Shown: in pieces, positions 53,753 to 60,716 of the stretch | How positions within the stretch are numbered: the stretch's first letter is position 1 | How the letters are laid out: each line of letters begins with the position of its first letter | Assembly: GCF_014204535.1 (NCBI RefSeq) | Contig: NZ_JACHLR010000008.1 | Span: 1 to 64,000 of the forward strand | From: Novosphingobium chloroacetimidivorans | GTDB lineage: Bacteria; Pseudomonadota; Alphaproteobacteria; Sphingomonadales; Sphingomonadaceae | Length of the DNA: 64,000 bases | Direction of reading: 5' to 3' | Translations under genes and position numbers: made by a program | The notes under the pieces: model-generated | Database searches by the model: none | What the model was told of the DNA's origin: nothing | What the model saw: the letters and a program-made list of their open reading frames with translations, nothing else

Positions 53753-54208
53753 GAAAGTGCGGCAAGAAAGCTTGACAGAAAGTGCCAATCGGGTTACAAG
53801 CCGCAGCGTTGGAGCGATCCGACACACGGCGGGTGCGGGTGAGCGAAGACGTTCTCTCTCCAGACCCGCACCATGCGGACGGCGCTCCAGACGGGCGCCT
53901 GCACCCGATGCGAAGCTATATCCATCCCGGCCCGCCCATCTTCCGCTGAAGATACGCCGCCCGGGAAAAGGGCCGGCGCTATCTTGCGAGCCTCTCACGC
54001 CGGCGCTTCGCGAACAGAGGTCGAGCTGACGGTCCGCTTTCGCGTTCCCCCGTCGGCCGGTCGCGAGATGGAACGCGAGCCAAGCCTGTCGTGCCAGGCC
54101 AGCGCCGGCCGCACGTCCGTCGTGTTTTCCCATTGGCGTAAGATCCGCGCTCGCCAGCGGAGACGGAGCCGTGCCCAGACCCCTCCTCTGAAGATGAGGG
54201 AGCGGATA
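53753..54208. other. Intergenic stretch beside the immunity gene, no supported gene
   Basis: Frames cross this stretch in several directions but none carries a recognisable motif. The stretch follows a REP-like element and precedes the 3' end of the immunity gene. It may be debris from earlier toxin or immunity cassettes, but I cannot show this. Confidence 0.4.
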
Positions 54209-54628
54209 TCAACCGCGCTTGGCGGGCTTCAGCCCCATTGCGAAAGCACCGGGATCGGCCATGTCCGGCACCCACTTGGAGCCATCGTAGTCGAAGTCGA
54301 TGTCGATCTTCGCGCTCGCGCGGTCGATGGTGACAAGGCACTTCTTCCAGGGCGCCTTGCCTTGCAGCTGCATGGCCTCGCGCAGCTTGCCCGCCGTCTC
54401 GAGCGGCTCGATCCCGTCGGGCCCGGCGGCTTCCCAGTCGCCCGCGCTGTATACGTAGCCGAACATGCGCTTGCGCCCGTCCAGCTCGATCACCAGCGAA
54501 AGCTGGTCCCACGGCTCCGACTGGTAGAACGGATCGCGCACGATCTGGCCGCCCAATTGGGTGACGAGCGCGCTGGCGGCTTCGGAATCGAACTGAACGG
54601 TCATGGCTTCAGCCTGTACCGGAGTCAT
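54209..54628 (-). CDS. YezG-like (DUF600-like) immunity protein
   Basis: 139 residues starting at an ATG that overlaps the toxin stop (ATGA). It is small, acidic and without a signal: LVTQLGGQIVRDPFYQSEPW, then RMFGYVYSAGDWEAAGPDG and a C-terminal KIDIDFDYDGSKWVPD. The acidic IDFDYD end resembles YezG/DUF600 immunity proteins, which in Bacillus neutralise the YeeF nuclease toxin of the same general type as the upstream gene. Position and coupling argue strongly for an immunity role; the family match is by eye. Confidence 0.6.
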   Translation of the reverse strand: MTPVQAEAMTVQFDSEAASALVTQLGGQIVRDPFYQSEPWDQLSLVIELDGRKRMFGYVYSAGDWEAAGPDGIEPLETAGKLREAMQLQGKAPWKKCLVTIDRASAKIDIDFDYDGSKWVPDMADPGAFAMGLKPAKRG

Positions 54629-55920
54629 CGGCTCTGCAACAGGCTGGCGATGTTGTCGGTCGGCACCCGGTCGAAGCTCTGGCCCGCGGCGTTGTCGAAT
54701 ACGTCCGTGTTGCGGAAGACGCGCTTGCCGGCATCGTTGAACACTTCGTAGGTCACCTTGACCTGGTCGGGCCGCTCGGCCGTGCCGCCCAGCAGGTCGA
54801 CTTTGGCCTTCACCGTGCCGCCATGGTCGATCCAGGCGGCCCACTCGTTCTCCATCGTCTTGTAGGCGCCCCGGTTGAAGTTGAATTGCTGCGGGAACAT
54901 GTTGCGCGTGCCCTGGTCGCCCAGGAAGCGGTGGCCAATGACATGGCCGGCATCGTCGCCGTCGATCCCGCGCCCGCGCACCTGGTCCTGCGCCGTGGTC
55001 TCGGCCGAGGAGCGCGGCGTGCCCGAAGGCTGCAACTCTGACAGCGTCGCCTCGACATGCTTGGGATAGCCGTTGGCATCGACGGTCCACTCGACGCTGT
55101 TGGCACCGACCTTCGCGGTGTGGACGCCCGCCTGCGCCACGTCGGCGGCGCGTGCCGAGGTCGTGCCCGAAGTCGTCGAGGCAGGCGGCGCGAAGTGGTC
55201 GTCCAGCTGGCGCTTCATGCCTTCGATCGACTCGCGCGCGCTGGAGGGGAGGGCATCGAGCGCGGACTGCGGGATCTTGTCGATCGCATCCCTGATGGTG
55301 CGCAGCGCCGGTTCGAGCGCGGCGCGAGCCGCCGGGTTGTGGGCGATGGCGCTGACGCTGTCGGCCACGGTCTGCGCCCACTTGCCGATCTTGCCCGCCT
55401 TGGCGACATCGCCCAGCGCCGGAACGATCGCCACGGCCGAGATGCCGGCGTTCAGCAAGTGACCGCCCGCTTCGCCGAAGTCGCCCGAGAACAGCGAGCC
55501 GATCGACCGGCCGACCGAGATCACCGCATTGCTGCCGTCCGAAACCGGAGTGGGATCGACGATGCCGGTGATGTCGAGCGCCATCTGCCCGAGGTCGAGC
55601 CCGAGCTGTACCGGATCGGGGCCCGCCGGCGCCGCAGTGGGCGCAGGAGCCGGCGTGCTGCCCACGTTGTCGTTGGCCGCATCGACCGCGGCGGCGAACT
55701 GGCCGCGCTCGACCGGGGTCATCAGCCCCTCGAGCTGCGCCATCGTGCGCGCGGCGCCGGCCGGATCGCTCTGCTGCTGCTGCGAGAGGTTGGAGGCGAG
55801 ACCCGCCATGTCGTAGCCGCCCGGCCCGGAATACTGCGCCGCAAGGTGCTGCGCGGTGTTGCTCGTGCTCGAAGCGCCGGTGGCCGAGGCGTTGGCCGCA
55901 CTATCGGTGGCTGAAATCAT
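54625..55920 (-). CDS. Polymorphic-toxin-like protein with DNA/RNA non-specific endonuclease domain
   Basis: About 431 residues. The N-terminal 110 are Ala/Gln/Ser-rich (NTAQHLAAQYSGPGGYDMAG). Next comes a pre-toxin-like segment, LDITGIVDPTPVSDGSNAVI, followed by a hydrophobic ISAVAIVPALGDVAKAGKIG. The C-terminal 150 form an Endonuclea_NS_2-type nuclease: DDAGHVIGHRFLGDQGTRNM (the DxGH catalytic His), FPQQFNFNRGAYKTMENEW and VFRNTDVFDNAAGQ. I prefer the ATG at 55920 over a TTG at 55941. It lies between a NopE-type gene and its immunity gene in the operon after operator 2. Confidence 0.78.
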   Translation of the reverse strand: MISATDSAANASATGASSTSNTAQHLAAQYSGPGGYDMAGLASNLSQQQQSDPAGAARTMAQLEGLMTPVERGQFAAAVDAANDNVGSTPAPAPTAAPAGPDPVQLGLDLGQMALDITGIVDPTPVSDGSNAVISVGRSIGSLFSGDFGEAGGHLLNAGISAVAIVPALGDVAKAGKIGKWAQTVADSVSAIAHNPAARAALEPALRTIRDAIDKIPQSALDALPSSARESIEGMKRQLDDHFAPPASTTSGTTSARAADVAQAGVHTAKVGANSVEWTVDANGYPKHVEATLSELQPSGTPRSSAETTAQDQVRGRGIDGDDAGHVIGHRFLGDQGTRNMFPQQFNFNRGAYKTMENEWAAWIDHGGTVKAKVDLLGGTAERPDQVKVTYEVFNDAGKRVFRNTDVFDNAAGQSFDRVPTDNIASLLQSR

Positions 55921-55948
55921 GGCAGGTCTCGCTTGTATCAAGTCGGGT

Positions 55949-56863
55949 TCAGGCGAACAGGGCCTGGAAGTTCAGCTGGTCCGACGGGCGGCCGCTGCCG
56001 CGCACCGCATCGCCCAGATCCGCGGCGAAGCCGAAGAACAGGAAGGTGGAGAGCACGTCGCTCAGCTCGCCGAGGCCTGGCGTGTCGCTGCCCGGGCCAT
56101 AGAGCGCGCCCGGCTTGGTCGCGTTGAGATCGGCCTGGGTGGCGACTTGGCCGGTCAGCTCCGAACGCCAGCCCGAACCGCTGGCGTTCTCGTGCAGGAC
56201 GAAGCCATCGCCCGTCGCTGCATCGAGCGCCTGGCCGTTGTTCGACAGCGAGACCGAGAGGTCGCCCTTGGTCTGCTGGCTGACCCCGTCGATCACCAGC
56301 GCCTGGTCGCCCTTGGTGACGGTCAGCTTCGAGGCGAAGTAGACGTCCGGGTTGCCGTGGCCCTGCTCGGTGTCGATGGTGATCTTGGTGCCGTTCTCCA
56401 GCGTGAAGGTGGTCTTGCCCCAGAAATCGTAGACGTGCTTGCCGTCCACATCGACATGCGGGTCGCCCCAGATGCGGGTGGTCTCGCCGGTCTCGGCATT
56501 GGTGATCAGGATCTGCGAGTTGGACTCGTCGATGTCGAGCGAGTAGCCATCGCCCAGGTCGATCGCGGCCTGGCCTTCGCCTTGCAGCGAGGCGGTCCAC
56601 TGCGCGTCGGGCGCCGGCTGGAAGACGGGCGCCTGGTTCTGCGCCGCCTGCGCGAACATGCCGCCGACGATAGAGAACAGGCTGGGCAGCATGGGGCTGG
56701 CGAATGGCCCGGACGCGAGCTTGGCGGCGAACAGCGCGTTGATGCCGTTGCCCAGCGCGGTCTGGAAGCCCTCGACCGGGCGGCCGCCGAAGAGGCCGGC
56801 GCCGGCTTGCGCGCCGAAGAATGCGTTCACGGTGATGTTGGTGTTGAACTGGATGTCGGTCAT
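55949..56863 (-). CDS. DUF1521/MIIA self-cleaving secreted protein (NopE1-like)
   Basis: 304 residues. The N-terminus MTDIQFNTNITVNAFFGAQA is uncharged and type-III-signal-like. Residues 115-270 match DUF1521: DGYSLDIDESNSQILITNAE, then RIWGDPHVDVDGKHVYDFWG, and FTLENGTKITIDTEQG. GDPHVD is the site where the calcium-triggered autocleavage domain of NopE1, a Bradyrhizobium type III effector, is cut between Asp and Pro. The domain is otherwise known mainly from type III effectors. It is second in the operon after operator 2, next to the nuclease toxin gene. Confidence 0.82.
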   Translation of the reverse strand: MTDIQFNTNITVNAFFGAQAGAGLFGGRPVEGFQTALGNGINALFAAKLASGPFASPMLPSLFSIVGGMFAQAAQNQAPVFQPAPDAQWTASLQGEGQAAIDLGDGYSLDIDESNSQILITNAETGETTRIWGDPHVDVDGKHVYDFWGKTTFTLENGTKITIDTEQGHGNPDVYFASKLTVTKGDQALVIDGVSQQTKGDLSVSLSNNGQALDAATGDGFVLHENASGSGWRSELTGQVATQADLNATKPGALYGPGSDTPGLGELSDVLSTFLFFGFAADLGDAVRGSGRPSDQLNFQALFA

Positions 56864-56918
56864 TGTCCTGGTCCTTTGCCGTGAGGGGCCGGATGGCCGG
56901 CGGGTCGTGCGGGGGTGG

Positions 56919-57353
56919 TCAGCGGGCTTGCGCGATGTGCGACGCAAGGTCTTCGAAGCCTTGCGCGAGCGTGCTCGCATCGGCGGGAAGCGCGGCGTCG
57001 CCGAGCGCGACAAGCGCGGCATCGAGGCGATCGAGGGTGCGGCCATCGGCGAGCGAGGCCATGTCCGAAGCGAGCGCACCGGCGAGGGCGCCAAGGCCGC
57101 GTTCGAGCTCCAGCGTCTGCAACGGCGTCGCGCCGAGCTGGCCGCCGAGCGCCTCGGCCCAATCGCCGATCGGGTAGGGCTGGCCAGCGATGCCCGGCCC
57201 TTGCGCAGCGGCTTGCAGGAACTGGTCGCCCAGCCGGCCGAGCACCTCGAACGCGACCGCCTTGGCTGTAGCCCCCACCAGCGCGCCGGACGAAGCGATG
57301 CCGGTCGCGGCGATGGGGTTGATGGCGGAGAGGGAAAGGCGCTCGATGCTCAT
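56919..57353 (-). CDS. Small protein of unknown function in the secretion operon
   Basis: 144 residues from the ATG at 57353 (MSIERLSLSAINPIAATGIA), helical, Ala/Leu-rich, with no signal peptide. ELERGLGALAGALASDMASL and DRLDAALVALGDAALPADAS suggest helical hairpins. Size and composition fit a type III chaperone, needle-like or regulatory protein, but no family is recognised. It is the first gene after operator 2, 60 bp downstream of it, and 55 bp before the NopE1-like gene. Confidence 0.6.
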   Translation of the reverse strand: MSIERLSLSAINPIAATGIASSGALVGATAKAVAFEVLGRLGDQFLQAAAQGPGIAGQPYPIGDWAEALGGQLGATPLQTLELERGLGALAGALASDMASLADGRTLDRLDAALVALGDAALPADASTLAQGFEDLASHIAQAR

Positions 57354-57412
57354 GGTCGGTATCCGTTGGTTCGACCAGGATAAGAGCACAGCCGCAGCGG
57401 CAGCGCGCTCCG

Positions 57413-57440
57413 CGATCCGATTAGGCGGCTAGTCGGATCG
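57413..57440. promoter_or_regulatory. Repeated operator palindrome, copy 2
   Basis: CGATCCGATTA and TAGTCGGATCG form an inverted repeat with one mismatch and a 6-bp spacer, followed by ATTAG. It lies 60 bp before the first gene of the NopE1-like/toxin operon. The stop codon of the inserted DUF559 gene falls inside it. Confidence 0.7.
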
Positions 57441-57887
57441 ATTAGAGAGCCTATCCAGTTCCTCCCCGAGCTCGTCTCGGGGAGGGGGACCGCCCCGCAC
57501 TGCGGGGTGGTGGAGGGGCAATCGCGCAACGCAGGCGGCAAGAACCCCGGTTATCGCGCCCTCCAAGTCGCCAAGCACATCCCGCGCCGCGATCCGCAAG
57601 GTTGCGATTCCGGCGCGCGCAAACCACGCGTCGCGAGCAGCGTCGCGTTGCGGGCGATCGCCATAGTCATGCGCACCACCGTCCACCTCTATCGCCAGCC
57701 TCGCATCCGCGCAGTAGAAGTCGAGGATATAGGCCCCGCTGGGATGCTGCCGACGGAACTTCAGCCCCTGAGGACGCTTGCGTAGTTCCTGCCAGAGCAG
57801 CACTTCAGGGAGCGACAGGGTCCTGCGGTGTTTTCGCGCTTTCGGGATCGCGCCGCAATGCGGCTTCGGCGCCTGGTCCTTCAGCAT
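57429..57887 (-). CDS. DUF559 (VSR-like) endonuclease-domain protein
   Basis: 152 residues with the DUF559 core: LPEVLLWQELRKRPQGLKFR, then HPSGAYILDFYCADARLAIE and VDGGAHDYGDRPQRDAARDAW (a D...E.DG.H catalytic-like set). GIATLRIAARDVLGD follows. The last 25 or so residues are encoded by an inverted palindromic repeat and by operator 2, so the natural end has been lost or replaced. The gene is bracketed by inverted repeats at 57462-57520 and 57897-57954 and looks inserted into the island. Confidence 0.82.
   Translation of the reverse strand: MLKDQAPKPHCGAIPKARKHRRTLSLPEVLLWQELRKRPQGLKFRRQHPSGAYILDFYCADARLAIEVDGGAHDYGDRPQRDAARDAWFARAGIATLRIAARDVLGDLEGAITGVLAACVARLPLHHPAVRGGPPPRDELGEELDRLSNRSD
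57462..57520. repeat. Inverted palindromic repeat, left of the DUF559 gene
   Basis: CTCCCCGAGCTCGTCTCGGGG followed by a GGTGGTGGAGGGGCA end. Its reverse complement matches 57897-57954 over almost its whole length, with only a few differences. It is itself made of short hairpins. Confidence 0.7.
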
Positions 57888-57896
57888 CGCTCGATT

Positions 57897-57954
57897 TCCC
57901 CCTCCACCACCCGCTACGCGTGCGGTCCCCCTCCCCGAGACAAGCTCGGGGAGG
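57897..57954. repeat. Inverted palindromic repeat, right of the DUF559 gene
   Basis: CCCCCTCCACCACCCGCTAC begins and CCCCGAGACAAGCTCGGGGA ends the element. It is the inverted counterpart of 57462-57520, so the two flank the DUF559 gene like termini of a mobile unit. Confidence 0.7.
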
Positions 57955-57986
57955 ATCAGAAGGAGGACCGCTCAGCCGGCGGAGAG

Positions 57987-58301
57987 TCAGTACCCGTTCT
58001 GCTCGCAGAGCCGCAGCATGCGGCCAAGATCGGGAAGGTCGCGCCCTTCAGCCGCCCAGCCGCGGATACGTCTGCACGAAGAACGTGCCTGCGCGCGCGA
58101 CTGCGAGGTGCCGCTGGTGGCGACCCGGCTGCGCGCGCGGGGACGGGAGGAGGCACGCGATCCTTCGCGGCCGGCTTCGGCGATGGCGCTGCCCATGGCT
58201 TCGGACTGGATCATCGAGCCCCAGTCCACTTGCGCGGACGCGGGGGTGAACGGAGCCGTGGTCACGAGGGCGGCTGCTGCGAGCAATGGGATGGTGCGCA
58301 T
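57987..58301 (-). CDS. Small exported protein with QVDW...MIQ.EAM.SAI motif
   Basis: 104 residues with a Sec-type signal (LLAAAALVTTAPFTPASA|Q). The mature N-terminus AQVDWGSMIQSEAMGSAIAE is shared almost word for word with the protein starting at 59498 (AQVDWSGMIQTEAMNSAIED). The rest is Arg/Ser-rich and ends CEQNGY. GGAGATCG precedes the ATG. It may be a truncated paralogue of the larger DUF6683-like protein. Function unknown. Confidence 0.65.
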   Translation of the reverse strand: MRTIPLLAAAALVTTAPFTPASAQVDWGSMIQSEAMGSAIAEAGREGSRASSRPRARSRVATSGTSQSRAQARSSCRRIRGWAAEGRDLPDLGRMLRLCEQNGY

Positions 58302-58361
58302 CGATCGATCTCCAGCGCTGAGGCGCGGACCGCGTCGTCGGGCCGCTTCATCGGGAGCTTA

Positions 58362-58628
58362 TCACCACGAATTGTCGCGGCTTTGTGAACCTAGGCCGAG
58401 TGTGTCGTCGCGCAGCAATTCGTCAAGCGGAGAGGGGGTTCCGATCAGGCGGTCGAGCGTTCCTTCGCGACGAGTGGAGGGCGAAGGCCGCCCCGCATCG
58501 CGCACGACGTCACCCGAATCGTGCACCTGCTGCACGGCACGGTCGCTGTCCGCCGCGTGCGGGCTCATGTTCGTGACCCCGACACCGAGGTTCACGACCG
58601 GGACGTTGACGCCGAGATAGAACAGCAT
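58362..58628 (-). CDS. Small protein of unknown function
   Basis: 88 residues from the ATG at 58628, which has an excellent ribosome site (GGAGGAAG). The N-terminus MLFYLGVNVPVVNLGVGVTN is hydrophobic beta-like, and the remainder is polar with TPSPLDELLRDDTLGLGSQ. It lies in the operon between two exported paralogues. No family is recognised. Confidence 0.55.
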   Translation of the reverse strand: MLFYLGVNVPVVNLGVGVTNMSPHAADSDRAVQQVHDSGDVVRDAGRPSPSTRREGTLDRLIGTPSPLDELLRDDTLGLGSQSRDNSW

Positions 58629-58718
58629 GGGTCTTCCTCCAGTTGCAATGGCAGCATGGCCGCTTCGCCGGGCGCCAGCCATAATCGCTTCGACTATGCG
58701 GCCATGGCTGCGGGCCGG

Positions 58719-59498
58719 TCAGCCCTTCTTGCGGAAGCCGGCCTCGGTGAGCTCGATCGTCGTCGGGTCCATCGTAAAGATGCGCACGCCGCCCTTGCGG
58801 GCAAGCTGGGCCGCGCGCGCGGCGGTGGCCTCGTCGCCCTTCTGCACTGCCGTCTCATGCACGCCGGACATCGCCATGCCCTGGACGACCAGCATCTCGC
58901 CGAATTCCTGCCGCAGCGCATCGGTGGCAAGCTGGTCCGCCACGCCGGCATAGGCATTCGCGGCCTGGCGGCGGACGCCCGCGACCTGGGCTCGCGTGAA
59001 CATCTCGCGATAGTCGTTCGCCACGCCCCATTGCGCCAGCATGTAGAACGCGAAGGCATCGACGGCATCGTTCGCGCGCAGTCCCATCGATGGCGCCATG
59101 CTTCCATACCGCTTCACCGCCTCGCCCGAGAGGACGAGCTTGCGCATATCCGCGCCCGCGGCCGCATCCTGCTTGGCGGCAGCATCGCCCATGATCTGCG
59201 CGAGCTTCTGCCGCACGGCGGGGCTGGGCGTATATCGGCCAGATACCTCGGCCATGGCCGGAGTTGTACCGGGCCCGGTCTGCGCCGCGAAACTTTGGGC
59301 AAGACCCGACATCAGCGAGGTACCCGTGCTGCCAGCCGGACGGTGTGCGCGCGATCCGCCGCCGCGTGATGCGTCTTCGATGGCGCTGTTCATCGCCTCG
59401 GTCTGGATCATGCCGCTCCAGTCTACCTGGGCATGGGCCGAACTCACGCCGGCGACAATCGACGCGCCCAGCATCAGGATCTTGAAGGCTTTGGTCAC
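58719..59498 (-). CDS. DUF6683-like exported protein
   Basis: 259 residues. A Sec signal (ILMLGASIVAGVSSAHA|Q) is followed by the AQVDWSGMIQTEAMNSAIED motif, a Gly/Ser linker, and a helical domain (QKLAQIMGDAAAKQDAAAGA, DAVDAFAFYMLAQWGVANDY, LATDALRQEFGEMLVVQGMA). This resembles the DUF6683 family. The GTG start at 59498 follows AAGGAGGACAG. It is the second gene after operator 3. A periplasmic accessory role for the secretion system is inferred from position only. Confidence 0.7.
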   Translation of the reverse strand: MTKAFKILMLGASIVAGVSSAHAQVDWSGMIQTEAMNSAIEDASRGGGSRAHRPAGSTGTSLMSGLAQSFAAQTGPGTTPAMAEVSGRYTPSPAVRQKLAQIMGDAAAKQDAAAGADMRKLVLSGEAVKRYGSMAPSMGLRANDAVDAFAFYMLAQWGVANDYREMFTRAQVAGVRRQAANAYAGVADQLATDALRQEFGEMLVVQGMAMSGVHETAVQKGDEATAARAAQLARKGGVRIFTMDPTTIELTEAGFRKKG

Positions 59499-59578
59499 TG
59501 TCTGTCCTCCTTGGTGAAAACGCGAGAAGCCGCCCCGGGGGTGATCCCCGGAGCGGCGTTCCCTTGGCTTTGCAGCGG

Positions 59579-60181
59579 TTACTGCTTGCGAGCACCCGAA
59601 GCGAGCGCTTCGCCGATGGCCTTGATGACCGTGTTGGCCGAGCTGAAGAACTGCGAGAATTCCTGCGACTTCGCGCCGAACAGCAGGTTCTGCGACGACT
59701 TGTTCTCGCCTTCGCCCAGCGTGCGGCTCAGATCCTCGAGCTCGCCGGCGAGCTTGTCGGAGGTTTCGCCAAGCGTGGCGGCGAGCGCCATCAGCCAGCT
59801 CTGGCCGCCGGTCGCACGGGCTTCCTTGGCGTCCTTGCCTTCGGCCAGCGAGGTAGCGGCCTCGTTGACGTAGTCGGCGAGCTGACGCTCCACGTCGCCC
59901 TTCTCGGTCGGCGAGGCGCCGTAGAAGTCACCGAGCTGATCGACGGCTTCGGTCAGGTTGAGCTTGGCGCCCTGCGCATCGCCGATCGAGCCGGCGAACA
60001 CGCCCTGGGCAAGGTCGATGGTCGACTGGGGCAGACCCAGCTTCTCGCCGACCGATTGGAGAATCTGCTGGCCGACGCTCGAGGCGAGCTGCGTCAGGAG
60101 CTGCGAGGCGATGCCGCCCAGCGGGCCGAGCGCGGTGGTGGCGAGGATGCTGATCGGGTTGAAGCCGCCGATGCCGAACAT
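59579..60181 (-). CDS. Helical protein of unknown function, putative type III substrate
   Basis: 200 residues starting MFGIGGFNPISILATTALGP with AAGGAGACAC before the ATG. The N-terminal 60 are amphipathic (GGIASQLLTQLASSVGQQIL) and the middle and end are helical and coiled-coil-like (LAGELEDLSRTLGEGENKSS, EFSQFFSSANTVIKAIGEAL). It lacks a Sec signal. It is the first gene after operator 3. The pattern fits a secreted translocator or helper, but no known family is recognised. Confidence 0.65.
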   Translation of the reverse strand: MFGIGGFNPISILATTALGPLGGIASQLLTQLASSVGQQILQSVGEKLGLPQSTIDLAQGVFAGSIGDAQGAKLNLTEAVDQLGDFYGASPTEKGDVERQLADYVNEAATSLAEGKDAKEARATGGQSWLMALAATLGETSDKLAGELEDLSRTLGEGENKSSQNLLFGAKSQEFSQFFSSANTVIKAIGEALASGARKQ

Positions 60182-60312
60182 AACTGTGTCTCCTTGGCGA
60201 TTGCGAACCCTGGATCTCACCAGAGGTTCTTTGAGAAAACGAGCCGACGTCCGAACAGGGGGGCGACATCGACAACGACTGTATGGCGCATCCCGAATTC
60301 CGCCGCCCTCAC

Positions 60313-60340
60313 CGATCCGACTAGCGGCCTAGTCGGATCG
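60313..60340. promoter_or_regulatory. Repeated operator palindrome, copy 3 (perfect)
   Basis: CGATCCGACTAG and CTAGTCGGATCG are perfect 12-bp inverted arms with a 4-bp spacer, followed by CTTAG. It lies 132 bp before the 200-residue protein gene and 16 bp after the stop of the LuxR-type regulator gene. Confidence 0.75.
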
Positions 60341-60356
60341 CTTAGGGAGGAGGGCA

Positions 60357-60716
60357 TCATGTCAGCGGGTGGAAGAGCAGGCCGGCGAGCGCGTTCAGTT
60401 CGCGCACCCCATCGAGCTGCAGCTTGCCGCACATGTTGTTCAGGTGGACGCGGACGGTGTTCTCGCTGATCGCCAGCAAGGTCGCGATGTCGGCATTGGC
60501 GCGGCCCCAGCCGAGGAACCGCAGCACCGCGACCTCTGTCTTCGTCAGCGATCCGATCGTGCCGGAGTGGCGCGCGGGGATGCGCGAGCGCGGGATGCGG
60601 AACTCGCCCAGCACCTGCTCCTCGCCCGCGGCCTCGTCGGCCTTGCGCAGCAGCCGCATCAGTTCACGGACGCGGGCCTCGTCCTCGGGCATCTCGCCTG
60701 GCGTGTCTGAAGTCAT
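60357..60716 (-). CDS. Small LuxR-type helix-turn-helix regulator
   Basis: 119 residues. The C-terminal LuxR/FixJ DNA-binding domain reads GSLTKTEVAVLRFLGWGRAN, then ADIATLLAISENTVRVHLNN and MCGKLQLDGVRELNALAGLL. The N-terminal 50 are charged and contain no receiver or autoinducer domain, so control must come from partner proteins or dosage. The ATG at 60716 overlaps the sctT stop (ATGA), so it is the last gene of the export-apparatus operon. It is the natural candidate to bind the three repeated palindromes. Confidence 0.85.
   Translation of the reverse strand: MTSDTPGEMPEDEARVRELMRLLRKADEAAGEEQVLGEFRIPRSRIPARHSGTIGSLTKTEVAVLRFLGWGRANADIATLLAISENTVRVHLNNMCGKLQLDGVRELNALAGLLFHPLT

Noticed and set aside
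53873..54751. Plus-strand open frame over the immunity gene
   Set aside because: It is antisense to the immunity gene, has no motif and no ribosome site.
54629..55381. Upstream extension of the immunity gene frame
   Set aside because: The frame is open far into the toxin gene, but the extra part is Arg/Gln/His-rich noise in another frame of the toxin; the ATGA overlap at 54625-54628 gives the real start.
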